A stretch of 64,000 nucleotides of DNA from Hasllibacter sp. MH4015. GTDB taxonomy: Bacteria > Pseudomonadota > Alphaproteobacteria > Rhodobacterales > Rhodobacteraceae. The stretch is taken from NCBI RefSeq assembly GCF_020177575.1, contig NZ_JAHTBK010000001.1, positions 682,001 through 746,000 of the forward strand, written 5' to 3'. A program made the translations under genes and the position numbers. The notes below the pieces were generated by a model, which was given only the letters and a program-made list of their open reading frames with translations, was not told the origin of the DNA and ran no database searches. This document shows, one piece after another, positions 34,822-43,198 of this stretch; position 1 is the stretch's first letter; every line of letters starts with the position of its first letter.

Positions 34822-35994
34822 ATGGCGATGGCCGGGGGCTGGTTCGGGCAAGACCTGGATGTGGCGGCGTTCCGCACGCTGATCGGCCAGAGCCTCGACC
34901 CCGCAAGCGTGCCGATGGCCGCCCGGATCGAGGGGAATGTGCCGGTCTATGATGTCAGCGCGGGGGCCGCCGATGGCGGTATCCTGAACACCTATGACAA
35001 ATGGGCGTTGATGCGGGAATGGATGTGGGTCCTGCGCTCGGGGCCGGGGGCGCTGAAGATCGAGAATGCCTATCGCGACACCGGCGTGATCGACGCGGCG
35101 ACGGAGGTGTTCGAGCGGATCATCGCAGAGGAGGCCGAGGCGGGCGCGGGCGGCGGCGATCATTTCGCCAAGGCAGGCACGAATGCCCGGATCTGGAACG
35201 CGCTGGAAAAGCTGTGCCGGGCCGATCCCGAAATCTTCGCCCGCTACCACGGCTGCGCCGCGATTGATGCGGTGTCGGAGGCGTGGGTCGGCCCATGGTA
35301 CCAGATGACGGCGCAGGTCAATGTGGTGCGCCCCGGCGGCCGCGCGCAGGAGGCGCATCGGGATTATCATCTGGGGTTTATGGATCCCGTCCATGCCGGG
35401 GAATTTCCGCCCCATATCCACGAATTGTCCCCCATGCTGACCTTGCAGGGCGGCGTGGCCCATTGCGACGTGCCACTGGAGGCGGGGCCCACGAAGCTGC
35501 TGCCGTTTTCGCAAGGCTTCGGACCGGGCTACATGGCGTTCCACCGGCCCGACTTCGCGGAGATGTTCGAAGCGGCCCATGTGCAGCTTCCCCTGTCCAA
35601 GGGCGATCTGATCTTCTTCAACCCCGCCATGTTCCATGCCGCGGGCGAAAACCGGACGGGCGACGTGCAGCGGATGGTGAACCTGTTCCAGGTATCGTCG
35701 TGCATGGGCCGCGCGATGGAGGCGGTGGACCGGGACGCGATGTGCCGGTTGCTGTACCCGGTCGTGCAGCGGATGCTGGTGGACCTGCAATTCGGGCCGG
35801 GAGAGATGGAAGCCGCGATCAACGCGGCGGCGGAGGGCTATGCCTTTCCGACGCATCTGGATACCGATCCGCCCATTGGCGGGCGCGCCCCGGAAAGCAT
35901 GTTGTTCCTGTTCCGCCGCGCGTTGGAACAGGCCATGTCGGCGGAGCAATTCGGGGCAGAGCTGGACAGGTTGAAGGAAAGGCGGGCGGGATGA
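34822..35994 (+). CDS. Phytanoyl-CoA dioxygenase (PhyH) family protein
   Basis: A 390-residue protein resembling Fe(II)/2-oxoglutarate oxygenases of the PhyH family. The metal motif H-x-D appears in QEAHRDYHLGF; the distal His lies in FFNPAMFHAAGENRTGD, followed by an Arg (VQRMVNLFQ) suited to bind 2-oxoglutarate. It starts 2 nt after the transporter ATPase stop and overlaps the second iolB by 4 nt, so it belongs to the inositol import operon. A dioxygenase is not part of the known inositol pathway. It may hydroxylate or O-demethylate an inositol derivative before it enters the pathway; that is inference. Confidence 0.8.
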   Translation: MAMAGGWFGQDLDVAAFRTLIGQSLDPASVPMAARIEGNVPVYDVSAGAADGGILNTYDKWALMREWMWVLRSGPGALKIENAYRDTGVIDAATEVFERIIAEEAEAGAGGGDHFAKAGTNARIWNALEKLCRADPEIFARYHGCAAIDAVSEAWVGPWYQMTAQVNVVRPGGRAQEAHRDYHLGFMDPVHAGEFPPHIHELSPMLTLQGGVAHCDVPLEAGPTKLLPFSQGFGPGYMAFHRPDFAEMFEAAHVQLPLSKGDLIFFNPAMFHAAGENRTGDVQRMVNLFQVSSCMGRAMEAVDRDAMCRLLYPVVQRMLVDLQFGPGEMEAAINAAAEGYAFPTHLDTDPPIGGRAPESMLFLFRRALEQAMSAEQFGAELDRLKERRAG

Positions 35995-36764
35995 CGTTGC
36001 TGGTGAAACCGAGTGGCACGTCCGGCCGCGTCCACGCGATCACGCCCGAGACGGCCGGCTGGGGATTTGTGGGCTTCGACCTTTGGCATCTGGCACCGGG
36101 GGAGGTGGCGGATGGCGGCGTGGCGGGGCGCGAGGTGATCCTTGTGCTGGTCGAGGGCCGCGCGGTTGTCGATGGTCTGGGCGAGATGGGGGAGCGGATG
36201 AGCGTCTGGGAGAAGACGCCGCCCGCCTGCGCGTATATGCCGGGGGCCTGGCGGGTGGAGGCGGTGACGGATTGCGTGCTGGCCGTGTGTTCCGCGCCCG
36301 GCTCCGGCGATCGGCCCGCACAGGAATTGGGGCCGGAGGGGATCGAGATGGTGGACCGGGGCGAGGGGACGAACCTGCGCCACATCCACAACATCGCCAT
36401 GGAGGATCGGGATGTGGCCGACAGCCTGCTGGTGACGGAGGTGTTCACGCCCGCCGGTCACTGGAGCAGCTACGCGCCGCATCGCCATGACGAGGATGAT
36501 TTTCCGAACATCACCTATCTGGAAGAGACCTATTATCACCGGCTGAACCCGGCCAAGGGGTTCGGCGTGCAGAGAGTCTTTACCGAGGACGGATCGCTGG
36601 ACGAAACCATGGCGGTGTCCGATGGCGACGTGGTGCTGGTGCCGCGCGGGCATCATCCCTGCGGCACGCCCTACGGGGTGGAGATGTATTATCTCAACGT
36701 CATGGCCGGGCCGCTGCGCAAATGGCGCTTCGCGGCGCACCCCGATTTCGCGCATCTGATGTGA
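35991..36764 (+). CDS. iolB: 5-deoxy-glucuronate isomerase (second copy)
   Basis: A 257-residue IolB-family bicupin. The metal-site motif is SSYAPHRHDEDDFPNITYLEE, the Tyr pair EETYYHRLNPAKGFGVQRVF and C-terminal PRGHHPCGTPYGVEMYYLNVM match the family. It is shorter than the copy at 23617-24456 and clearly divergent from it. Start overlaps the PhyH gene as ATGA. Two IolB genes in one island suggest either isofunctional use in the transporter operon or specialisation on a related uronate. Confidence 0.88.
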   Translation: MTLLVKPSGTSGRVHAITPETAGWGFVGFDLWHLAPGEVADGGVAGREVILVLVEGRAVVDGLGEMGERMSVWEKTPPACAYMPGAWRVEAVTDCVLAVCSAPGSGDRPAQELGPEGIEMVDRGEGTNLRHIHNIAMEDRDVADSLLVTEVFTPAGHWSSYAPHRHDEDDFPNITYLEETYYHRLNPAKGFGVQRVFTEDGSLDETMAVSDGDVVLVPRGHHPCGTPYGVEMYYLNVMAGPLRKWRFAAHPDFAHLM

Positions 36765-36828
36765 GTCCCTCCAGGCGGGGCTGACGAACGGGCCCCTTTG
36801 TCATAGCCTCGGGGCCGGGGGACATGCC

Positions 36829-37221
36829 ATGGCGGATCGGATCACGGGGCGGTGCAAATGCGGGCAGGTGACGTATGAGGGCACGCGGCTCGACGCGGCG
36901 AGCTTTCGATGCCATTGCCGCGATTGTCAGCAACTGACTGGCACGGGACATGCGGACATGCTGCCCCTGTCGCTGGAAGGCTTCTCGGTCAGCGATGCGT
37001 GCAAGATCTTCGAGATGGAAGGCGGCTCCGGCCAGCCGACCTATAGCGGCTTCTGCCCGGAATGCGGGGCGCAGATCCTGCGGCGGAGCGCGCGGATGTC
37101 GGACCGGGTCTATGTGCATGCGGGATCGCTGGATGATCCGAGCGCTTATGCGCCGGACCGCTCGATCTATGACGGCGCGGCGCAGCCCTGGGACACGGGG
37201 TCGATCATCGATAGGTCGTAG
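36829..37221 (+). CDS. GFA family protein (CENP-V/GFA zinc-binding)
   Basis: A 130-residue protein with the GFA cysteine pattern: CKCGQV, CHCRDCQQLTG and CPECGAQI, expected to bind one or two zinc ions. The family is named after glutathione-dependent formaldehyde-activating enzyme Gfa, but most members have no proven activity. It lies 64 nt after the second iolB; the ATG has GGGGGACATGCC upstream. Could be in the same transcript as the PhyH-iolB genes. Confidence 0.9.
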   Translation: MADRITGRCKCGQVTYEGTRLDAASFRCHCRDCQQLTGTGHADMLPLSLEGFSVSDACKIFEMEGGSGQPTYSGFCPECGAQILRRSARMSDRVYVHAGSLDDPSAYAPDRSIYDGAAQPWDTGSIIDRS

Positions 37222-37266
37222 CGCGCCCGGTTTGGACAGGCCCGGCGATCATGGTATGATCCGCCC

Positions 37267-37614
37267 ATGCCCACGATCGCTCAACCCGTTATCGCCTTGC
37301 CCGTGCCGGACGTGCCGGAGGCGCAGGCCTGGTATCGCGACCATCTGGGGTTCGAGATCCGATGGTATCACGAGGGCGGCCGCATCGGTGGCGTCGCCCA
37401 TGGCGAGGCGGCGATATTCCTGCGGGAAAGCAAGGGCAAGATCCAGCCCAACATCCTGTGGATCTTCTGCGCGGATGTGGACGCGGTGCATGCGGACCTG
37501 ACGGCGCGCGGCGCGCCGATCACAGGGCCCGTGGGGGACACGCCGTGGGATTTGCGGGAGTTTACCGTAACGGACCCCCAGGGTCACGAGCTGAATTTCT
37601 TCCACGATATCTGA
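37267..37614 (+). CDS. VOC superfamily (glyoxalase/bleomycin-resistance fold) protein
   Basis: A 115-residue vicinal-oxygen-chelate protein. It opens VIALPVPDVPEAQAWYRDHLG, typical of the first beta-alpha-beta unit, and ends REFTVTDPQGHELNFFHDI, which includes the C-terminal Glu of the metal site. Substrate unknown. Followed by a GC-rich hairpin element at 37641-37697 that probably ends its transcript. Confidence 0.88.
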   Translation: MPTIAQPVIALPVPDVPEAQAWYRDHLGFEIRWYHEGGRIGGVAHGEAAIFLRESKGKIQPNILWIFCADVDAVHADLTARGAPITGPVGDTPWDLREFTVTDPQGHELNFFHDI

Positions 37615-37640
37615 GCGATGCGATCGAATGGCGGGCTCGG

Positions 37641-37697
37641 CAGGGGGGCTGTCTGCCCCCCGCTGCCTGCGGCAGCCCCCCCGAGGATATTTTTGGC
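37641..37697 (+). terminator. GC-rich double hairpin followed by GAGGATATTTTTG; dispersed repeat copy 1
   Basis: GGGGGG pairs with CCCCCC (37643-37648 with 37656-37661). GCTGCC-TGC-GGCAGC forms a second perfect stem (37662-37676). A C-run and then GAGGATATTTTTGG follow. It sits between convergent VOC and DUF2783 genes, as expected for a terminator. A related element with the same CCCCGAGG-TATTTTTG tail occurs at 48846-48895, indicating a dispersed repeat family. Confidence 0.75.
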
Positions 37698-37719
37698 ACA
37701 TGGAAGAGGAACGATCGGC

Positions 37720-37908
37720 TCAGCCGTTCTGAGCCGCCTCCAGGGCGGCGCGCAGGATGTCCCGGTCGCCGACATGGTTGGCGAGGATCAGGATGAGCCG
37801 CGCGTTCAGCGCGTCGGATTGATCCTTGGTCAGGCCTTGATGCGTAGCGAGCAACTCATCGTAGAAGCCGTCGGGATCGGGGATGTTGGGATCGGTGTTG
37901 AGAATCAT
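37720..37908 (-). CDS. DUF2783 domain protein
   Basis: A 62-residue soluble protein: NIPDPDGFYDELLATHQGL near the N-terminus, then an amphipathic helical stretch including ALNARLILILANHVGD. It matches the small DUF2783 family typically encoded right after FAD-dependent aromatic hydroxylases; its start overlaps the monooxygenase stop as ATGA. Likely a partner or stability factor of that enzyme; mechanism unknown. Confidence 0.85.
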   Translation of the reverse strand: MILNTDPNIPDPDGFYDELLATHQGLTKDQSDALNARLILILANHVGDRDILRAALEAAQNG

Positions 37909-39509
37909 GGCTGGCTCGTGGCTTTGGCAAGGGCGGCTTGGATCGCGGCGGCATCGGCGGAGGGCCAGCGCGCCGCGACGTGCTGGTCGGGCCGGATGAG
38001 GTAGAGCGCGCGGGGCGCGTCGCCCAGGTAACGCGCGCGGAGGGCATCGGTCAGGTCCGCACCGCTCAGGGTAAGCGTGCCGAAGGGCAGCGCGGTGGCG
38101 ATGTCGGGCGCATCCATATCGAGCGCGAGAAGCGTGAAGCGCCCCGGCAGGCGGTCGAGCAGGTAGCCTTCCACGAGCGGCGCGTCGGGGCAGGGCGCGC
38201 CTGGGCGGGTGCGCGCGGGGCCGTCCGGCAATCCGTCAGGCGTGTTGAGCGGCAGGTCATCATAGGTGCAGGGCACGGAGAGGCGGCCGGAATTGACCAT
38301 GGGTCGCGCGAAGGGATGGTCGCGCGCGAGCGTCAGCACCGCGTTGCGGAAGATCTTCGACATCTCGGATTTCGGCGTCAGGAAGTCCGTGGCGCGGGTG
38401 GAGTTCAGGATGTTTTCGTCCGCCCCGTGGGCGCGCTCGGCGTCGTAGGTGTCGAGCAGGGTGTCGGGGGCGAGGCCTTTGAGGACCAGATCCAGTTTCC
38501 ACGCGAGGTTGTCGGCGTCCTGAATGCCGGAATTCGCCCCCCGCGCGCCGAAGGGAGAGACCTGGTGCGCGGCGTCGCCGGCGAACATCACGCGGCCATG
38601 GCGGAAGTGGTCCATCCGGCGGCATTGGAACGTGTAGATGGAGGTCCAGACCAGCTCGTATTCCGTGCCGTCGGGCAGGAATTCGTCGATGCGGTGACGG
38701 ATTTTCGCAGGGTCGAGTTCCGCTTCGCGGTCGATGTCCCAGCCAAGCTGGAAGTCGATGCGCCAGACATCGTCGGGCTGCTTGTGCAGGAGCGCCGATT
38801 GCGGGGCTTCGGCCAGCGGCGGCTCGAACCAGAACCAGCGTTCGGTGGGGAAATCGGCTGTCATGCGGACATCGGCGATGAGGAAGTTATCCTCGAAGAC
38901 GCGGCCATCGAAGCTCAACCCCATCATCTGCCGCGTGGGCGAGCGGGCCCCGTCGCACGCGATGACGTAATCGGCGGTCAGTTGATAGGGACCGTCCGGC
39001 GTGTCGATGTCGAGCGTGACGTGATTGCCCGACTGGGTCAGGCCGGTCACGACATTGCGGCCCCGGATCTCGATCGGTTGACCGGCCGCCTCCGCCCGGC
39101 GGAGCGCGTCGATCAGGAACTTCTCGAAATAGGGTTGCTGGAGGTTGATGAAGGCGGGATTCTTGTGGCCGTCTTCGGGCAGGAGGTTGAAATTGAAGAC
39201 CTCCTGCGGGCCATGGAACACCCGGCCCACGTTCCACACGACCCCCTTGTCGACCATGTCGCGACCCGCGCCGAGGCGGTCGGCGATTTCCAGCGTGCGT
39301 TTGGCGAAGCAGATCGCGCGGGAACCCTGGCCCACGCCGTCGTGGTCATCAAGGATCAGGGCAGGCGTGCCTTTCTGCGCCAGGTCGAGGCCGGTCGCCA
39401 CGCCAATGGGGCCGCCGCCGATGATTACGACCGGGTGGTGGCCGGCGCGCGCGGTGACGGGGTCATAGGGGTAGAGTTCGTGGGCGAGGGCATAGGTTGC
39501 GCCGACCAT
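37905..39509 (-). CDS. FAD-dependent aromatic monooxygenase (MhpA/PheA-type)
   Basis: A 534-residue class A flavin hydroxylase. It has the dinucleotide motif VVIIGGGPIGVATGLDLA near residue 22, the DG motif YVIACDGARSPTR and the GD motif MFAGDAAHQVSPFGARGANSG, plus a C-terminal thioredoxin-like domain. The ATG at 39509 has GGAGG 7 nt upstream. It probably hydroxylates a phenolic acid with NAD(P)H and O2. Its location near hmgA suggests it may make homogentisate-pathway substrates, e.g. from a hydroxyphenylacetate; this is inferred. Confidence 0.88.
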   Translation of the reverse strand: MVGATYALAHELYPYDPVTARAGHHPVVIIGGGPIGVATGLDLAQKGTPALILDDHDGVGQGSRAICFAKRTLEIADRLGAGRDMVDKGVVWNVGRVFHGPQEVFNFNLLPEDGHKNPAFINLQQPYFEKFLIDALRRAEAAGQPIEIRGRNVVTGLTQSGNHVTLDIDTPDGPYQLTADYVIACDGARSPTRQMMGLSFDGRVFEDNFLIADVRMTADFPTERWFWFEPPLAEAPQSALLHKQPDDVWRIDFQLGWDIDREAELDPAKIRHRIDEFLPDGTEYELVWTSIYTFQCRRMDHFRHGRVMFAGDAAHQVSPFGARGANSGIQDADNLAWKLDLVLKGLAPDTLLDTYDAERAHGADENILNSTRATDFLTPKSEMSKIFRNAVLTLARDHPFARPMVNSGRLSVPCTYDDLPLNTPDGLPDGPARTRPGAPCPDAPLVEGYLLDRLPGRFTLLALDMDAPDIATALPFGTLTLSGADLTDALRARYLGDAPRALYLIRPDQHVAARWPSADAAAIQAALAKATSQP

Positions 39510-39601
39510 GTCAGGACCTCCGACAATGTTGCGAATGGGAACCGGGGCCGGGATATGCGCGTTTCCCGGAAGAAGACGCAACCGACCCAACGAGGTATTC
39601 G

Positions 39602-40240
39602 ATGTCTGATGCAACCTTTGATGCGCGCTCCGGCGCGCCCGAGCCGGTGGACCCGGTCGTCGCCCGCGCGGAGGCGACGGACGATGACGCGCAAGGATCA
39701 GCCGACCGTCCCAACCTGAACTGGAAATGGATGCTGTTCGCCGGGATCGTGTACCTGATCGGCGGCTTCGTGGCCTTCCTGAACCCGTTCGTCGCGTCGC
39801 TCGTGGCCAATGGCCTGTTCGCGGCCGCGTTCCTGGTCGGCGGTGCCATCGCGATGTGGCTGGCGTTCAAGAACGAGGACGGGACCACGGGCGGGCGGCT
39901 TCTGGGGGGCCTTGGCGGATTGCTTGCCGTGATCTTCGCCGTGGCGTTGTGGGCCAATCCGCTGGCGGGGCTGCTGTCGCTGACGCTGACTGTTGCGGCA
40001 TTCCTGCTTGTGATGGGCGTCGTGCGGATCTGGATCGGCGTGCGGATGCGGGAGCGTGAAGGCTGGGGCTGGATCGTGGCGTCGGGCGTGCTGACGGCCG
40101 TCCTGGGCGTGATGATCTTCGCGACCCTGCCCGCATCCTCCCTCACCATCCTGGGGTTGTTCCTGGGCGTGGAGCTGACATTCGCCGGGGTCGCCCATGT
40201 GGCGACGGCCTGGGCTGCGCGCAAGGGCGAAACCGCCTGA
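39602..40240 (+). CDS. HdeD family membrane protein (DUF308)
   Basis: A 212-residue membrane protein. A hydrophilic acidic N-terminus of about 40 residues is followed by six hydrophobic segments arranged as DUF308 pairs: WMLFAGIVYLIGGFVAFLNP, LFAAAFLVGGAIAMWLAF, LLAVIFAVALWANPLAGL and others. HdeD proteins are linked to acid stress in enterobacteria, but here the role is unknown. Divergent from the flavin hydroxylase gene; ATG at 39602 has GAGG upstream. Confidence 0.88.
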   Translation: MSDATFDARSGAPEPVDPVVARAEATDDDAQGSADRPNLNWKWMLFAGIVYLIGGFVAFLNPFVASLVANGLFAAAFLVGGAIAMWLAFKNEDGTTGGRLLGGLGGLLAVIFAVALWANPLAGLLSLTLTVAAFLLVMGVVRIWIGVRMREREGWGWIVASGVLTAVLGVMIFATLPASSLTILGLFLGVELTFAGVAHVATAWAARKGETA

Positions 40241-40513
40241 GCCGCGCGGCGAACGACCGGATTGTGGGGCGTGGGCCGGAGGGGGCCTGCGCCCTCTTTC
40301 CGTTTGGCGGGGTCGCCGGGGCGGTGGGTTGCGGAGGTCGTAGGGGCTGGTGCGTAGATGGGGAGACAGGGGACCGGCCGCGATCTTGCAGGCGACGGCA
40401 GCGGGGTGGCCGGATGGTGGCTGTGACACGTCGTTGCGGCGGCGCGAAGGTGGGTTCGCAGGGGGTGGGCGAAGATTGCGAAGATCATGTTTCGGCTCCT
40501 TGACCAGGCCCAG

Positions 40514-40840
40514 CTATTGCTCAGCGGATGGTACCGGTTGACCTCTGCCATCAGAGGAGACGTCGCAGATTGCGTTGTCGCTGCCGTCGCTGATTGGAAA
40601 ATGGCAAAGGGCCTTGTTTAACTGCATCAATGTGATTGAAACACCTCCGGCCACCAGCATAGCGAACATGCTTTTCGTCCTGCGCAGTCTGAGGATGGAC
40701 AGGCGCGGTTGTTCAATGGCCCCGCCACCCCCTGCGAAACCCGGCTGTTCGTTGGACCGCCGAATGCGCCAGTCCCAATACAGCCAAGACCCACCCGTCA
40801 CGAATACCGCGGCGGTGCTGACGTAGAATATCAGGGTCAT
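40514..40840 (-). CDS. Hypothetical small membrane protein
   Basis: A 108-residue protein with an N-terminal hydrophobic segment (LIFYVSTAAVFVTGGSWLYW) and a weaker second one (MFAMLVAGGVSITLMQL), separated by a basic linker. C-terminal tail is hydrophilic with two Cys. It ends in a region otherwise without genes and begins 15 nt after the MBL-fold gene stop, so it may be the last gene of the hmg operon. No family recognised; it may also be a spurious frame. A 273-bp stretch (40241-40513) beyond it shows no convincing gene. Confidence 0.45.
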   Translation of the reverse strand: MTLIFYVSTAAVFVTGGSWLYWDWRIRRSNEQPGFAGGGGAIEQPRLSILRLRRTKSMFAMLVAGGVSITLMQLNKALCHFPISDGSDNAICDVSSDGRGQPVPSAEQ

Positions 40841-40854
40841 TGCGGTCACGGGCC

Positions 40855-41805
40855 CTATCCCTGCAACGCCTCCCACATCTCGATATCGCGTTCCGCTGTC
40901 CAGATGCGGGGGTGGTCGAGGCCGCGCGCCTCGTCATAGGCGCGGGCGACGTTGAAGGGCAGGCAATGCTCGTAGATCGCGTAATCGCTGAATTTCGGGT
41001 CGCATTCGGCGCGCACGGCGTCCCAGGCCTCCTTCAGCGAGCCGTTTCGGGCCGCGACCCGGGCGGCGGGTGCGTAGGTGCTGTCAACGAAATCGCGGGT
41101 GGAGGCGATGGCGCGGGCAACCGCGTCCTCACCGATCAGCGCGGCCCCGCGACCGGGCGCGATGGCGTCGGGCTGGAAGGCCGCGATATTGTCGAGCGTG
41201 TCACCCCAATCGGCGAAGTGACCATCGCCGCAATAGCAGGCGGAGTGATCCTCCACGATGTCGCCGGTAAACAGCACATTTGCATCGGGGACGTGGATGA
41301 CCGCGTCGCCTCCGGTATGGGCGCGGCCCACATGGCCGATGTCGACGCGGCGGTTGCCGAGATAGACGCTCATCGCGTCCGAGAAGGTGGTGGTGGGCCA
41401 GGTGAGGCCGGGGATGCTTTCATGCCCCTCGAAGAGGCGCGGGAAACGCTGGAATTCGCTGTCCCAATCCTCTTGGCCCCTCTCCACCACCATGGCGCGC
41501 GCGGTGTCGGACATGATGATCTGGTCCGCGCCATAGGCCGACGCACCGAGGACGCGGACGGCGTGGTAATGGGTCAGCACCAGGTGGCTGATCGGCTTGT
41601 CGGTGACGGTGCGCACGCAGTCGATCACCTTCTGGGCAAGGCGGGGCGTGGCCTGCGCCTCCACGATCATCACGCTGTCGTCGCCGATGATGACGCCGGA
41701 ATTGGGATCGCCCTCGGCGGTGAAGGCATAGAGCCCGTCGCCGATTTCATCGAAGGTGATTGTCTTTTCGGTCATGTCGCCTTGGGAGGCGAAGGCTTTG
41801 GCCAT
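40855..41805 (-). CDS. Metallo-beta-lactamase-fold protein with altered metal site
   Basis: A 316-residue MBL-fold protein. The usual HxHxDH reads H79-Y-H81-A-V83-R84, so the Asp and His of metal site 2 are lost, and the C-terminal PGHG His reads PGRG (R219). Site 1 His79, His81 and His163 (RAHTGGD) and Asp182 (FTGDIVED) remain. It could bind a single metal or act non-hydrolytically. It is 74 nt downstream of fahA in the homogentisate operon. Start at 41805; an ATG at 41775 is an alternative. Confidence 0.85.
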   Translation of the reverse strand: MAKAFASQGDMTEKTITFDEIGDGLYAFTAEGDPNSGVIIGDDSVMIVEAQATPRLAQKVIDCVRTVTDKPISHLVLTHYHAVRVLGASAYGADQIIMSDTARAMVVERGQEDWDSEFQRFPRLFEGHESIPGLTWPTTTFSDAMSVYLGNRRVDIGHVGRAHTGGDAVIHVPDANVLFTGDIVEDHSACYCGDGHFADWGDTLDNIAAFQPDAIAPGRGAALIGEDAVARAIASTRDFVDSTYAPAARVAARNGSLKEAWDAVRAECDPKFSDYAIYEHCLPFNVARAYDEARGLDHPRIWTAERDIEMWEALQG

Positions 41806-41879
41806 GTGGTGTCACTTTCGTGGGTTGGCGCGGGCAAGGCGCGCGGGTCTTTGTTGGTATCTCCGGAACCGGGACGCGG

Positions 41880-43130
41880 TCAGGGGGCAAGTGGATCGTC
41901 GGAGGCGGGCAGCACCGTGCCGGTGCAGGGGCCGAAGCCGATCCGGTAGCCGTCGCCTTGCGCCGCACCGTGCAGCGCCAACGTGTCGCCATCCTCGATG
42001 AACGAGCGGGGGCCGGAGGCGGTCTCCAGCGGCTCCTTCCCGCCCCATGACAGTTCCAGCAGCGACCCACGCTGGTGTTTTTCGGGGCCGGAGATGGTGC
42101 CGGAGCCGAGCAGATCGCCCGCGCGCATCGGGCAACCGGCGCTGGTGTGGTGGGTCAGTTGCTGAGCGGCGGAATAGTAAAGCTCGTTGGCGTTGGTCTC
42201 GGCAATCGTCTCTCCGTTCAGGGTGACGCTGAGCGCGATGTCGTGGTTCATGGGCGACGTGTCGGCCAGGTGCGGAAGAAGCGGCGTTTCGCGGGGCGGT
42301 GTGGGGATACGGAAGGGCGCGAGTGCCGCGGCGGTGACGATCCAGGGGCTGATGGTCGTGGCGGTGGCCTTGGCCTGGAACGGACCCAGAGGCTGGTATT
42401 CCCAAGCCTGGATGTCGCGGGCGGACCAGTCGTTCAGAAGGACGTATCCGAAGATATGCTCGAACGCGCGATCGACGCTCAGCGGGCCGTCGGAGGGCAG
42501 GCCCACGATGGCACCCAGTTCCAGTTCGATATCGAAGCGCGCGGACGGGGCCCACCGGGGCGCATCGTCATTGGGGGCCTTCAACTGCCCCCAGGGCCTG
42601 CGGATATCGGTGCCGGAGACGACGACGGAGGAGGCGCGGCCATTGTAGCCGATGGGGATGTGCAGCCAGTTGGGCGGCAGCGCATTCTCCGCGCCCCGGA
42701 ACATGGTGCCGACATTGGTGGCGTGGTGACGGCCCGCGTAGAAATCGGTGTATTCGGCCACACGGAACGGCATGTGCAGGGTGGCTTGCGCCATTGGCAC
42801 GGAGAAGGTTGTGATGAGGTCCTGCACGTCATCGCTCGCCCCCTCGGCAAGGATCGCGGTGAGTGCCAGGCGATAGGCCTCCCACACGGCGGGGCCCAGT
42901 TCCATGAAATCGTTCCAGTAGGGCGCGTCCAGCACGTCGGCGTCGGGGTCCGGGCGCAGGTGGCCTGCTGCCTCCAGCCCCGTGGCGTCCACGATCCGGT
43001 CCCCGATGGCCACGCCGCAGCGCAGGTCCCCGTCATCCACCGAGAAGACGCCATAGGGCAGGTTGTTGAGGGGAAACTCCGTCTCGGGCGCGTTGGCGGA
43101 GGGGAGCCAGCTTTTGATCAGGTCGGACAT
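41880..43130 (-). CDS. fahA: Fumarylacetoacetase
   Basis: A 416-residue fumarylacetoacetate hydrolase, final step of homogentisate catabolism to fumarate and acetoacetate. N-terminal SH3-like domain with FPLNNLPYGVFS; catalytic domain with YTDFYAGRHHATNVGTMFR, YNGRASSVVVSGTDIRRP, FDIELELGAIVG and LLNDWSARDIQAWEYQPLGP. Length matches the usual ~419. The start at 43130 begins MSDLIKSWLPSAN. It lies 68 nt after maiA. Confidence 0.96.
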   Translation of the reverse strand: MSDLIKSWLPSANAPETEFPLNNLPYGVFSVDDGDLRCGVAIGDRIVDATGLEAAGHLRPDPDADVLDAPYWNDFMELGPAVWEAYRLALTAILAEGASDDVQDLITTFSVPMAQATLHMPFRVAEYTDFYAGRHHATNVGTMFRGAENALPPNWLHIPIGYNGRASSVVVSGTDIRRPWGQLKAPNDDAPRWAPSARFDIELELGAIVGLPSDGPLSVDRAFEHIFGYVLLNDWSARDIQAWEYQPLGPFQAKATATTISPWIVTAAALAPFRIPTPPRETPLLPHLADTSPMNHDIALSVTLNGETIAETNANELYYSAAQQLTHHTSAGCPMRAGDLLGSGTISGPEKHQRGSLLELSWGGKEPLETASGPRSFIEDGDTLALHGAAQGDGYRIGFGPCTGTVLPASDDPLAP

Positions 43131-43198
43131 GTATGGCTTTCGTGTATTGGCGCGGCGGATCGGCGCGCCGGAGGGCGTTTTGTGGGCAAGGGCGGGGA

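Noticed and set aside
37938-39719. 593-codon open frame on the + strand
   Set aside because: Mirror of the flavin monooxygenase gene; repetitive GRDE-rich composition.
40241-40513. Short + strand open frames of 60-80 codons
   Set aside because: Low-complexity Gly/Arg composition, no ribosome site and no domain; treated as non-coding.
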